A stretch of 64,000 nt of DNA, from positions 111,444,358 to 111,508,357 of the forward strand of contig NC_088782.1 of the NCBI RefSeq assembly GCF_958450345.1. The letters are read 5' to 3'. Positions 1 through 11,120 of the stretch are shown here, piece after piece. How positions within the stretch are numbered: the stretch's first letter is position 1; each line of letters starts with the position of its first letter. The stretch is from Calliphora vicina. Lineage: Eukaryota > Arthropoda > Insecta > Diptera > Calliphoridae. The notes under the pieces are model-generated. The model had not been told where the DNA came from. It made no database searches and worked only from the letters and a program-made list of their open reading frames with translations. The position numbers and the translations under genes are program-made.

Positions 1-1384
1 AACGAACCAAATGAAATCTGATTATCTAGGAAAATTGTGTTATTCTGAAAATGTTAATGTCAAAGTCAAGGTTGGATACCCCTACCGCTAAGCTTCCGAT
101 ACCGTTTAGTTACTGTTATCGAAATTACTGCAAATACAGTTACCGCTAAAATAATCAAAATTAGACAACATTGGTCAAAGTACTACATATGGATATCGAC
201 GAAGCTCCACACAAAATCATATGTGTTTTGTTAACAACTTTTCAGTAGAGCAATTTCCATCACCTAAGCAGCCACATGTTAAAGATACTGGTCATATTGA
301 TAGTATGAAAAATTAATTATGAAATTTCTACTTCTAGATCGGCATCGCAATGCTTTCCTAAAACTAATACGGAAAATTATTCATTGATTAATGATCACTT
401 CCTACTAACACGAGCATGTTCGTAAAACATATTCATATTATAGGAACTAGTTCTATAGAACACAAAATAGTTCCAGAAAAACTTCATGGAACCAATTTAA
501 AAACTTTTAATTCTCCAAAATTTATTTGTCAAACAATTCAAATTAAAAAATTAAATGTATATTCATAATTGAGAAAATTAAAACTAAAAATGGAATATAT
601 GACAGTTTTGGTTGGATTTGTAAAGGATTAATCTAATGCATCAACAACTTTGTATGTGAAATAATGAAAGAAAAACTAAAATTTCATTAACTGCTTCTCG
701 GAACAAGTTTCAAGAAGAACTAGTTCTAGAACTAGATGTGGAACTAAAAACGTTTTTCCTGGGACTTTTTAAAATAAATGCAAAACATTAATATACGTGT
801 TTCTAAAAGTGGAAATTTGGATGTTTTAAGCATTTGTCGTTTCGTTTTACAAAATGAGGTCTTTGCAATCCATGATAGTACACCAGGATTCATAAGAAAA
901 CCACAATTTTATTATAAAGTTCTTATTAACTGAGCCAATATTGGGTTTTTAACCCCCTATTGATAAAATACTTGGCACTACTTATTTACACCACCTTTCC
1001 TTTTACAGCCATTATTTACATGACGGTTCTTGTCTCTACTAAAGCATGTGTTTGTTGGTGGGTATTGGATTTGTGCTAATTGGAATTAATGTAGGGGAAA
1101 TTATGTTGAGAATGTTGGGATTTTTATTGAAGACATAAACCAAAAACATAAATTGCAGAATAAAGGGAAAATTATAGTTTTAAAGGGAAATACAGATTTC
1201 TATGTTTTATGAGCAAATTATTGGAACGAAAAGTTATATTAAAATACACTTTCAAGTAAAAGTGAACACTTTTTTATCACCATCAAAGTAAAATATTTTA
1301 TTTTATCAAAAATAAAATCAAAGTAGTTGGAATTTTGTGCCAAAAGCGGGAAGTTTTACTTTAATTCCTTAATTTGAAAAAAAA
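1..1384. other. AT-rich intergenic DNA, no gene seen
   Basis: No coding potential, RNA gene or recognisable element was found. Around 450-480 and 715-745 there are short, imperfect GAACTAGTTC-type motifs that look like degenerate inverted repeats, but they were not strong enough to call an element. Confidence 0.5.
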
Positions 1385-2341
1385 ATGCCTCTGAAACACA
1401 ACGAAAGCTTATGGTGAATGTTTTACATCGGTTTCAACGTGCGATAGATGGTTTATTCGGTTCAGAAGTGGTGATTTTGACACGGAAGACAAATATCGCC
1501 CAGGCCAGCATAAAAAGTTTGAATATCAAGAATTGGAGGTATTAATCCCGAAAATTGTTGTCAAACTCAACAAGAGCTGGCAAAATCATTGAGAGCTACT
1601 TAATTAGCAATTTCAAAACGTTTGTAAACTGCGGTATTCATCCAAATGCAGGGAAATTTGGTACCATACGAATTGAAGCTGAGAGACCTTGAAAGACGAT
1701 TTTGTATATCTGAAATGTTTCTTGAACACTACAAAAGAAAATCATGTTTTCACCGAATCATTACTTGCGATGACAAATGGATGTATTAGGATAACCCGAA
1801 GCTTAAGAGATCGTATTTGAAGACAGGACATCCAGCGGAATTGACACCAAAGCCAAATATCCATGGCGCTAAGGTAATTCTCTGTATTTGGTGCGACCAA
1901 ACGAGGTCCTATCTATTAAGAGCTGTTGGAATCTGGCCAGACCATCACAGGGAATCTGTACCGAAGGCAACTAATTGCTTTGAAGCGAGCATTAGCCGAA
2001 AAACGTCAAGAATATACGGCCAGACATGAAACCGTAATATTCCATCATGACAACGCTCGGCCACATAAACCTTGCCCCGTCCGACTACTACTTGTTTCGA
2101 TCGATGCAGAACGCTCTCTCTGGGATACGCTTCACTTCAGAACAGAGTATCCGAAATTGGCTTGATGCGTTCTTGGCTTCAAAAGACGAGCAGTTCCATC
2201 GGAATCCATATGTTACCAGAAAGATGGGAAAAGGTCATAGTTAACAATGGCCAATACTTTAAATAAATTTATATTGTCCAAAAGTTTCAAAATAAAAGCT
2301 AAACCTTTAAAAAATCCCTCATTTTTAGATAATACACCCAA
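1385..2341 (+). mobile_element. Degraded mariner (DD34D) transposon
   Basis: This is a dead mariner transposase gene. An ATG at 1385 opens a frame that stops after about ten codons. Mariner-like segments then follow in shifting frames: the N-terminal helix-turn-helix region (FRSGDFDTED, about 1450-1500), the linker and first catalytic Asp region (1760-1800), the LCIW strand (about 1875-1890), the second catalytic region HDNARPH (2046-2070) and the third, SDYYLFRSMQNALSG (about 2080-2125), ending with the usual KDEQF and PERW-EKV C-terminus (to about 2245). Frameshifts and stops occur throughout. The 3' end carries a TIR-like sequence ending in CACCCAA beside TA at 2342, matching the end of the mariner at 46.9 kb. 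I could not find a convincing left TIR. Transposition activity is lost. Confidence 0.85.
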
Positions 2342-2343
2342 TA

Positions 2344-3980
2344 AAATTGGGTTGGATATCGGAATCTTTACTATGACCCGAAAGAACAATCTCTGACATT
2401 TACGTTTTTAAAAAAAATTTCATTCAAGTATAGTTCGCGACTACACTGTAGATGGTCCATTCGGAAGGATAAATTTTCGATCAATCTTTCCGTAATGAAT
2501 TGTCACGCGTGAGGAAACAACTGAAAAAAAATATAATGAATCACGCAATATGTTGTAATTTAAATAGTTAACATTTTCTTAAGCACTTCCCCATTTCACT
2601 GCGCTCTTCGCACTACACGTTCCCTCGACAACTTGATATATGCTTCGGAAGAATGCGATTCTCACTCGGTCAGAGATTGTAAACTCAGCTACAGTTATAT
2701 CAACCTAAAATCTTATCTCCAGGAAAGAACTCTCGACAACTGATCAAGGTAACAAAACAAACGATTTTAGAATTTCCAAAGAGTATTAAATCTGACGCAT
2801 TTAAAATATATTTTGATAAGGAAAGATGAGTTATGTTGTTAGCAAAAGAACTTATTATGAAAAATATGTGTTACCCTTTTTAAAGACTGACCTCTTATTA
2901 TCGCTTAAGGGCCTTAGAGCCTCTTAAGCACATTTGAGTTATTTTTTAGGGAACAGAATTTGAGTTAAGTTAAGAATATTGTTGCGAAAAACTACGAGCG
3001 ATGATGAATTCTAATTTTACCAAATGACACCTCTAAATGTATAACAACAATCATATTTCCAAATCCATGGAAGAATATCTACAAATATCTTAGCTATAGA
3101 GAGCCTCATTTTATTTAACAGAACATTTCAAATTTTAATAGTTTCGTAATTTCTTATGATTTTTGTAAAATAATTACTTGCGTAATAATCCACTATGAAA
3201 ATTGTCACTTTAACAATTAAATTCATTTATAATATTTTTAATAACAATTAAAAAAATTACACAAAAAACGAGATCACCCAAAATCCAATACTTAAAAAAC
3301 AACACACATACTACAACTTCAAACCAAAAAAGCCGCTTTAAATCCTTCAAAAAGAAAACAATTTATAACAAATGAAATAAAGAAAAAAACTTAGTTTAGA
3401 ATTGAAAACAAATAAATGATTTGGAAAAATAAAAAACCTTAAATCTTCCAAAAAAAAAATAAAATAAGAAACAATTGCAAAAAACACACGCAAAGAAATG
3501 AATTAAAACTATTCATAAAAGGACACCAAGGATCATTGAGGGATAAACTGTAGGGTACTAACAAACAATTGAATGAAACAAGAAAATAAATGCACTTGCA
3601 GTGATCTTGCAGTTTTATTGTTTGCTCTTACACACTCTCTGGCTGTTGGTCCTTCATTGTTCATTCATTCATTCTTTCAGTTTCAACTATTCATTGATAG
3701 CTTAAGTCCATTCATAGTTTGAAGTACCTTTTCATTCATTAAAACAAAAATGTTACCATTTTGCTATTGTTTTTGGCTTCTTTTGTTTATATATTTCAAA
3801 AAAGGACATTTTTTAGCAGCTAAAGAAAAATACATTCTGTCTGCAAAGGATCTTTAAAGAGTAGTTTTTTATTAATGTTTATTTTTGTAAATAATGCAAC
3901 ATAATAAAATTTCTTTTAATTATTATAAAAGTCGTTTTATTTTGTGCCAACCACAATAGTTGTTTGGGGGTCAAAAGGAC
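2344..3980. other. AT-rich intergenic DNA, no gene seen
   Basis: Nothing recognisable is encoded. From 3240 to 3500 it is A-rich with many A-tracts. At 3655-3740 there are short ATTCATTC runs. No inverted repeats or domain matches were noticed. Confidence 0.45.
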
Positions 3981-3990
3981 CTGTTTTAAT

Positions 3991-4560
3991 TTATTGCTTG
4001 TTTATGTGGCAGTTATGGTCAATATTTGTGGTTTTAAGGAGGAGAGGGTTTCTTTGCATGGTTAGATTTGAAAACAATGTTTTATTATTTGTCAATTGAT
4101 CTAGTTTTAAAAAGGAGGATAATAAATTTGAACACAAAGTTGTTGAAAACATCACGATTAGTAAATTGATTTTGGGTCTCATGAAATAAGGTTGAGAAGA
4201 GGAAACATGTACTGATCCATACTCTAGAAAGAAACTGAATATGTGATCCATTGTGCCATTACCAAACATTTTCAATATAGGTTAGAACCTCAATTTCCTC
4301 TTTGTAATACCTCAGGGGTTCTTTGTCGAAGTCCTTAATATGTTCCAGGTTATATATTGTATCCTCTAATATGTTGACTTCATTAGACTAACAGCTGGAC
4401 ACTGGTATAAGAAGTGTTCCAAGGTGTCATAAAGTTCCAAGTCAATATGACCAGTGAGTACCCATAATAGCCTTCGAATGTTATCCTAAGTTTGAGCAGG
4501 CCAATATTGGTTTTATTCTTGCCGGAATTTCCCCATACTATTTTATTTCCATTCTCGCCG
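3991..4560 (-). pseudogene. LINE (non-LTR retrotransposon) C-terminal fragment
   Basis: On the minus strand, 4490-4380 reads LLWVLTGHID followed by DTLEHFLYQCPAV, the pattern with a Cys seen near the C-terminus of jockey/R1-type LINE ORF2 proteins. A 94-codon open stretch (4275-3991) follows in a different frame and has no recognised domain. There is no RT catalytic motif here, so this is only the tail of an element. It is a relic judged on motif resemblance alone; the clade is not determined. Confidence 0.5.
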
Positions 4561-4899
4561 CTGCGAACTAATGTAACAAAATAACCGATTTAAGAAACTC
4601 AATGGAATTTTAAATCTGCCGTATTTTAAATATATTTTGATCAAGCAATATATGTTATATTATTGGAAGAAAGAAGAAATTATTAAAAAAAACTGTGATA
4701 CACATATTCTATCCATGCACTGCTTATTATCTGTCTCCGCGTGACTTGAGGAGAAATCAAGGATATGCTTGATTTGCACCATCAGTTTCAATGGTAAAAA
4801 TGTGGTTTACTGAATTTCGTTACTCTCATGTGCAATTTCCATGGTAAAAATCCATGAGTTAGGCTAAGAATAGCTCCCTCATCCGCCTTATTCCCTTTA

Positions 4900-5057
4900 G
4901 GTCCGAGTGACTATTTCTTGTTGCCAAACCTGAAGATTTGACTGCAACCATGAAATCATCTCACAAACAAATACCTATTTTTATGACCTCGACAAATTGG
5001 AGAAACGTTGGACAAAGTGTATGGAGATCAAAGGAGAGTATTTTGAAAAATAGAATA
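4900..5057 (+). pseudogene. mariner-like transposase C-terminus
   Basis: The plus-strand reading before the stop at about 5055 contains DKLEKRWTKCMEIKGEYFEK. This resembles the conserved tail of DD34D mariner transposases of the 'LEHRWTKCIELKGDY' type, a lineage different from the PERW-EKV mariners elsewhere in the window. Only the last ~50 codons are present. A minus-strand fragment of the same type lies at 9190-9360. Confidence 0.6.
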
Positions 5058-5062
5058 ATTTT

Positions 5063-5222
5063 GATGTCCATATCATCTAACTCAGCCCAAAAGAAGTTGT
5101 TAATCATCAATCTATAGCGCTCACCATTGACGGTAATGGCTTGGCCAACCTCGTTCTCAAAGAAATGTGGACCGATGACTCCGCTTGGACCTGTGTTTCA
5201 TTCAGAAAGCCACGGACTTATT
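5063..5222 (-). pseudogene. Family B (IS630/Tc1-mariner superfamily) transposase fragment
   Basis: The minus strand reads GVIGPHFFENEVGQAITVNGERY, then MINNFFWAELDDMD. That is the central DDE-domain segment of a transposase family present in at least seven places in this window. The same ~120 bp recurs on the plus strand at 6279-6401 with only a few differences, so the two form an inverted pair about 1.1 kb apart. Confidence 0.7.
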
Positions 5223-5379
5223 AACCCGCCCACGAATTTTAGGTTAAACATAAAAAACATGCGGAGTTGTGTTAAGAACGATAAAATACCCTTCTGCAGA
5301 CACTTTTCCATTTAAATTTCTATATTAATTGAGACTATTCAAATGCAATTCAGGAGATTTCGAAATATCCTCATAAAGT

Positions 5380-5545
5380 ATCTTCCAATAGGGACTTCCC
5401 AAATTTGACAGTTGATAGCGGTGATATTGTTGAAGCTACATCTATCGAATTGGCTGTCATTTATTCAGATTCTTTTGTCAAATCACCATGGAAGGATATA
5501 GCGTTCAACAACAATGATGTGTGTGCGCTGAATGGGACATGAAGT
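5380..5545 (+). mobile_element. Family B transposon, 5' terminal region
   Basis: This segment matches the start of the family B copies at 36835 and (reverse) 63530: a GATAGCGGT motif, GTTGAAGCTACATCT, then CGAATTGGCTGTCATTTATT just before the transposase start region. The coding part breaks off after about 25 codons, where the GTACTTTTT-rich repeats begin. The same element probably resumes at 6270. Confidence 0.65.
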
Positions 5546-5689
5546 AGTTGGAAATTGACCCTAAAAAAACTAAGCAAATACTGAGTATTGAGAAAATTAA
5601 TGCTGTTTTAAAAGAAAGTTTTTAAAAGAAAGTTTGTTAAATTTTGTAATATTCTAGCCAATAAGCAGATTTTTAAAAATGGAAAATAT

Positions 5690-6270
5690 TTGATTGAAAA
5701 TTTTGAAAATTTTGGGTTTTTTTAAAAAAAGTACTTTTTTGGTACTTTTTAAAAAAAAAAATTGGTTATTTCCTGATATTTTTAGGGGAATTAGTTAGGT
5801 AGTTTTTGAAATTAACCATTTTTTGTTACATTTTTGCAAAAATGGCAGATTTTTTAAAAAAGTACTTTTTGGTACTTTTTAAAATTTATTATTTTCTAGC
5901 TAATTAGCATTTTTTGAAGACATTAAGAGAAAATTATGAAAATTTTGGGGTTTTTAAAAAAGTACTTTTTTGGTACTTTTTTTAAAATTTGTTTATTTCC
6001 TGCTATTTTTAGGGGAATTATTAAGGAATTTAGATTTAAGTTTAAAAATGATGAAAACTTTTTTGAAACTAACCACTTTTTGTTACATTTTTGCAAAAAT
6101 GGCGGATTTTTTAAAAAAGTACTTTTTTTGTACTTTTTAAAATTTACTATTTTCTAGCTAATTAGCATTTTTTTAAGACATTAGGAGAAAATTGTGAAAA
6201 TTTTGGGGTTTTTAAAAAAGTACTTTTTTGGTACTTTTTTTTAAATTTTGAATATTTCCTGCTATTTTTA
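5690..6270 (+). repeat. Tandem ~257-bp AT-rich repeat with GTACTTTTT motifs
   Basis: A block containing GCAAAAATGGC, AAAAAAGTACTTTTT and GGTACTTTTT, CTAGCTAATTAGCATTTTTT and GCTATTTTTAGGGGAATTA occurs about two and a half times. Corresponding points recur at 5836/6093 and 5943/6199, a period of ~256-257 bp; an earlier copy at 5707 is offset by ~236 bp. It lies between two parts of a family B transposon. The same GTACTTTTT motif is scattered at 13.6-13.95 kb and 28.85-29.15 kb. Confidence 0.7.
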
Positions 6271-6870
6271 GGGGAATTAGCGGAGTCATCGGTCCACATT
6301 TCTTAGAAAACGAGGTTGGCCAAGCCATTATCGTCAACGGTGAGCGCTATAGATTGATGATTACAACTTATTTTGGACTGAGTTAGATGATATGGACATC
6401 AACGCTGCACCGCTCATATCATTCTACACGAGCGAATTGAGGGCATGGTCATCTCTCGTGGAGGAGATGATAGCTGAGTTAGATGATATATTTTTTTTTT
6501 TAAACGAACACAAACTGCGAAGCTTTTTGCTTGTCTGAAGAAACATTCAGAGTCTCTGGCGGGAATCGAACCCGCAACCCTTGTATTGATAGTCCAGCAC
6601 ACTATCGTCTAGTCTATCGGGGCATCTCACTTGAAGGACATGTGAACTGGCCACTGAGATCGATCGATTTGACCCCATTAGACTTTTTCTTGTAGGATTT
6701 TCTTAAGTCGCAGGTCTATGCGAATAATCCAGAAATCACAGCGACCCTCAAAGCTAACATAACTCATGTCATCGATTTACTATGTACCAGAGTCATGGAA
6801 AATTTTATATTTCGAATGCAAATCCGCGGCGGACATTTGTATGATGTTGTATTCCATATATAATGTCAAC
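6270..6870 (+). mobile_element. Family B transposase relic, interrupted by a SINE
   Basis: Two parts are separated by a minus-strand SINE (6491-6624). The first reads GVIGPHFLENEVGQAIIVNGERY (6279-6350) and continues through the region before the second catalytic Asp. The second, from about 6630, has the 'GHVNWPPRS-DLTPLDFFL'-type third catalytic region in degraded form, then the C-terminus to about 6800. A 3' region (about 6840-6900, AGGCCTTTCAAACGA) matches the 3' ends at 62.83 and 45.8 kb. Stops and frameshifts are present. Confidence 0.7.
6491..6624 (-). mobile_element. tRNA-derived SINE
   Basis: On the minus strand the element starts with TGCCCCGATAGACTAGACG, has a perfect polymerase III B-box-like GGTTCGATTCC, and continues as a tRNA-like head of ~70 bp. 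It then has a ~50-bp body (TTCGCAGTTTGTGTTCG) and ends in a poly(A) tail, seen as T's at 6491-6500. A second, plus-strand copy at 57041-57185 shares head and body. The head is tRNA-like, but its arms do not pair well enough to call a working tRNA. Flanks beginning ATCTC at 6447 and 6625 may be a decayed target-site duplication. Confidence 0.7.
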
Positions 6871-7619
6871 GATAGGCCTTTCAAACGAATACAAAATGTC
6901 GAAGATATCTCACACATACTTTGCTTTATTTAAATTTAACTATAGGAAGTCCATTCCAATCCACATTATTTGGTCATACCATGAGTCCTTTTTTGAACTT
7001 CCGGAAACGTTAAGCAATGTTTATGTTGACTGTATCAGCAGTAGAGTCAATTTTGTAAAGCTCTTCAGCGTGACTTGGGACCAAATAATCCCTAGTATTG
7101 GTTTCGATTTTCCAGTTTCATCTATAAGTGCTCTATCAACTACTTGGGTGTCTGCAAAAAATGATAATGTCGCTCTTGCACTTTAACTATTTAATAACTT
7201 AGGTGATTGCAGAAACTTCGTATTGAGGCTGCCACAATCTTTGGCAATTCTGGAGATACAATCAATGTACAGGCGAAAATTGTGATTCAATTAATTTTTT
7301 TGGACACTTTGGAAACATTTGAAACCAATTTGCAATGCCTAGAAGTTTTACAGTGATTCTATTATAACTTTCCTAGTAATATTGATTCTTCGTAAGATCT
7401 TCCATATCCACTGATAGGTATTCTTGTTGCTGAGATGGTTGCTTCATATTTTAACTGTAACTCAACGACTTTTATCGAGGAAATTCTCAATACATCGCTA
7501 ATGATATACAACATCCTTGTATATTTTGACGTTGCACCAACTCCTCTGTGAAGGTCATCAGACTATTGATAGTTAAGCTAAAGGATTGATCACATAACAC
7601 TAGTGCTTAGGCAATAGGT
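6871..7619. other. Unassigned DNA with an open 107-codon stretch
   Basis: A plus-strand frame at 6863-7186 is open for 107 codons but starts inside the 3' end of a family B relic, has no recognised domain and looks fortuitous. Nothing else could be assigned. Confidence 0.3.
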
Positions 7620-8040
7620 TAGTTGGTTTCATCTATGCCCCCGCTATTTTCAATATGATTCCTACAAGATAAGCTCCAGTCCAATACTAATCTTAGATAT
7701 TTGACCTTTTTTGATATATGTACTGTTTTGTTTTTAACTCTGTCATTAGCCTAGCCTATATCGGATCCTTTCATCTTATCAATATCGCAACTTCATCTAC
7801 ATAACTAGACTATGTTTCTAACCCTTTATTGGAAAGAGCTCCTAAGTTGTGTTGACATGGCACTGTTTAATAAGTGTGCATGGGAGGAGATTGAGTCTTC
7901 CTTTTAATGACTCCTGTAAAGTTTGTCATGTTGAGAACGAGAAGGAGTCTATGAACATTTCCTCTATCTTTGCTATGCTCTATCGGGCCAGTACATTTCT
8001 CACTACCAGCCTGATCTATCGAGGGTGGTTCTTAGGAACA
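7620..8040 (-). pseudogene. LINE reverse transcriptase fragment
   Basis: On the minus strand, about 7810-7770 reads SYVDEVAILI, a degraded YADD box of a non-LTR reverse transcriptase. Downstream, about 7715-7640 reads VKYLRLVLDWSLSCRNHIE, matching the 'VKYLGLVLD..LSWKPHI' element that follows the catalytic box in jockey/R1-type LINEs. The A-D-D core is altered (V-D-E) and stops are frequent, so it is inactive. Boundaries are uncertain. Confidence 0.6.
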
Positions 8041-9185
8041 TGAATCGGTTTTGTTTCGAACCTGATTGCGGAATCATTTTATGGCATCTCAAAGGAATCA
8101 GTTTAAAGACTCTTTTATATAAAAAGCTAACCAACAAATCAAGTTCTTGATCTAATATCAAGATTTTGAAACTTACAGCTGAAAATTCCAAAAAACTCCC
8201 CAAACTTCTTATTTCTTCTTTGTCGAGCAGGCTCACTCTTTTGCCATTATACGATTCCATTCAAGCATATAAATATAATTTTAATTTGGCAACAACCATA
8301 AAATATGAATTGAAATGATACACACAGCAAATACATCCATCTTGCAACTTTATTCACACACTGATTTAAAGGAAAAACCAAACAACAAATAAAACACACG
8401 TTCAAACAGGATCTGCTGCTACAGGCATCGGAACATACAGATTAAGGGTTACCCCCAAACTAAACTAACACTAGCAAAATCCTCCTCATCATTATTTTGA
8501 TATCATTGGCCAAAGGAATACTTTGTTACACGTTCGTATGTGTAAAGTATAAGCAGCAGAAAATAAAAAATCATAATAATATTTATAATAAGGGTTAATT
8601 GGATAAATACCAAAACAACAGCGGCTTTAGTTTTGTTTCCTTTTCCTTTTTTTTGTTGTTGTTGTATTTCATTTTGTTTATGAATAAATTGTTCTTATTG
8701 TATTGTCTTCTTATTTGTTTCGAAAAGCCGCAACATTTATTTGTTCTTTATTTGTTTTTTTGTTGTTTCAAAATAAATATACACGCAGTTTGATTTTGAG
8801 TTTCAAGTACGAATACTCAATTGTACACATGTACGAGACATGTCAGGCTAATTGACATTAATTGACAGTGACATTTGCATTTCGTTTACTTTCAAAAGAA
8901 TATGTTTTTCTAACTTTCAAAAGCAAAATTGTTGCTACTTACAAAAACATATAAACCATATTAAGAGGATTACAACTAATAATTATTAGGGATTTTGTTT
9001 TATAAGTAGTACATATTATTATTAATAATCAGGACATATAAAACATGCACTATAAACTGATAAATATTTAAAAGGAATATGCATTTTTTACAGAAATATG
9101 CACTAAAACGGAAATAAATTAACAATGCTCACAAAATATGATCTTATAGAGAACTATGTAGCAAAGCTCGCTCGCTTCCCTGCAC
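8041..9185. other. AT-rich intergenic DNA, no gene seen
   Basis: A minus-strand open stretch at 8003-8260 (85 codons) and a Phe/Leu-rich plus-strand stretch at 8599-8793 have no recognised features. I see no repeat family here, so it may be ordinary unique intergenic DNA. Confidence 0.4.
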
Positions 9186-9189
9186 CAAT

Positions 9190-9360
9190 CAACACAGGTT
9201 TTTGGATAAAAAAGCATTTTATTTTTCAATATAGTCTCCTATGAACTCTATACACTTTGTCTAATGTTACTCCAATTTTGTATCCTTCCAAAAATAAGAT
9301 TTGTCGAGTTCATTCAAAATTACTGATCTAATAGATTTAGCATATAAAGGAATTTAAATA
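9190..9360 (-). pseudogene. mariner-like transposase C-terminus
   Basis: The minus strand reads NELDKSYFWK...TKCIEFIGDYIEK followed by a stop. This is the conserved tail seen also at 4990-5057 (KCMEIKGEYFEK). The rest of the transposase is not recognisable upstream. It is a short relic of a mariner lineage different from the 46-kb and 58-kb copies. Confidence 0.55.
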
Positions 9361-9521
9361 GAAACTTCTTTTCATCATTCCCCCGTTATACTATAACGGC
9401 CAATATCCATCATCTCTTACAGAAGCTTCATTGTTCAAGACTGATTGGTTGAGGAAGTTATCAACAATTGTATCAGAGACTTCAAGTCTCTAATCTTCTC
9501 GGCCTTGGATCACTCCAAGGC

Positions 9522-9635
9522 GGGGTAACATATCAAAATTTTAAACACAGTTTAAATAATTTTTTTTGTATGAAAAAAATATATTTAAACATTGATTATG
9601 CCTTAACTATGTTTAAAATTTTGATAAGTTACCCG
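9522..9635. repeat. Small palindromic MITE (~114 bp)
   Basis: The left end GGGTAACATATCAAAATTTT is mirrored by AAAATTTTGATAAGTTACCC at the right end, and the arms (GTTTAAAC-like) continue pairing towards a short AT-rich centre. It has no coding capacity and could fold into one long hairpin, as expected for a miniature inverted-repeat element. No target-site duplication was established. Confidence 0.65.
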
Positions 9636-9659
9636 GCCTATGTGAGAAATTCCCCCTAA

Positions 9660-11120
9660 AAATGTATATTTCTAATACAGAAATTAATAGACTCCTCCTC
9701 GAAAAGAGGAAATATAGAAGAGATTTGCAACACAACAGATCTCCTGCAGCCTGTCCACTACAAGTAAAAATAGCCTTCCATTTGGAAGAGGAACGCAGAA
9801 ATCGAAACTATCCGCCAAATTATGTATAAAAAATCCACGGCAGTTTTTTCCCTTTTTTCATTTTTAACATTGAATTTAAATAGGAAAAATTGCAATAGGG
9901 AAAAAATCTCCCGCTGTTTTTTTATTCATAATTGGGCGGATAGTTTCGATTTCTGCGTTTCTCTTCCAAAGGGAGGCTGTATATTGAAAGTTTAACCAGT
10001 ATCAAGCACACAAACTTCTCTCTTTGGAAGGCAGCTAAGAACATTAAACCACCGGTGTAGGGTTAAAGTTCGATAAGAAACCAAAACCCCCAACAAATAA
10101 TTTTGTATTAGGTGAGAAACAGACTCTGAACTAATCAATGTCATAAAAAATAATATTAAACTAAAGAAATGTACCAGATGTGGCAATTCTTGTGTATTAG
10201 TCAATGTGATCTTGTCTCTAGGAGCTTTTCGAATGATTGGAAAATCTCCCAAATTATAATGATACCCAAGCCAGGAAAGGATTTGACATTGGCATCATCC
10301 TACAGAACGATTAGCATATTGCCTTCTTTGTCTAAACTATTTGAAAATATTCCAAGCAAAAATATTAAAATTCTTAAATAGACAAAATATCATCAATTTG
10401 GATTCCGTGCGCATCATGGAACAATTGAGCAAGTTAACCGCCTAACTAAAAAAGTACTGTTCGGCAATTGACAAGGTTTGGCATAAAGGACTAATACACA
10501 AGATAAAATGCCTAGTGCCTTCTAGTACACACAAAAAACTAGAGTCTTACCTAGGACCAACACCTCTGATTTGTTCAAATCCGAAGAATTAACCATTTCC
10601 ACCTTTGCAGATGACACTACAATTCTTAGTTCTCATGTGGACTTGAATGTAGCATCTAGAAATCTAGATAATTATCTCAGACACATGGAGACGTGGCTAA
10701 ACAATTGAAGAATACAAGTAAATGAGCACATAAAGTTTTCAGTTAGGAGAGGTGGTTGTCCAGTGATACTAAACAGTCTGATCATGTTACATACCTTGGT
10801 ATTTATAGAAGCCAAGCGGCTCCACATAAAACTAAAAACTTCTAATTTACACTCGCTAATCCAACATCAATCGAAATCTAGTCTTAACTGCAAAGTCATC
10901 CTGTATTAGACAGTCTTAAGACCAATTTGGAAATACGGAATCCAATTATGGGGAAAATCAAGCAATACCAGTATAAATCTCATACAGAGGGCACAAACCA
11001 AAATTCTTAGAACCATGAAGGAGCTCAATCATGTGCCTATAGTCAAGGGTGAATTTAAAAAAAAAACTCGTGAAGCTTATTTGTCAAAATTACATTATCA
11101 TCCGCACCCGCTCGCAAGGT
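9660..11120 (+). mobile_element. jockey-type LINE ORF2 relic
   Basis: A degraded reverse-transcriptase gene. About 9690-9760 reads LLLEKRKYRRDLQ..RSP, as upstream of the RT domain in jockey elements. About 10235-10375 reads IIMIPKPGKD...SYRTISILPSLSKLFE, the RT N-terminal block. QFGFRAHHGTIEQVNR follows (about 10390-10440). FADDTTILSS (about 10605-10635) keeps the catalytic F-A-D-D. LRPIWKYGIQLWG (about 10915-10960) and IQRAQTKILR follow, as in the post-RT thumb. Several stops and frameshifts, an internal deletion around 10440-10480 and a 0.2-kb MITE at 9773-9977 show that it is dead. Confidence 0.8.
9773..9977. mobile_element. Foldback MITE (~205 bp)
   Basis: Arms of about 80 bp are inverted copies of each other: GGAACGCAGAAATCGAAAC then TATCCGCC on the left, and GGCGGATAGTTTCGATTTC then TGCGTTT on the right, ending GCCTTCC/GGGAGGC. 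The centre is AT-rich. It lies inside the jockey-type LINE relic. No protein is encoded, and no clean target duplication is visible. Confidence 0.8.

Noticed and set aside
6554..6624. A functional tRNA gene on the minus strand
   Set aside because: The B box is good, but the acceptor and anticodon stems do not pair properly, and it continues into a SINE body with a poly(A) tail; a second copy has the same body.
6863..7186. A 107-codon gene
   Set aside because: Begins in the 3' end of a transposon relic, no recognised domain, no upstream signals.
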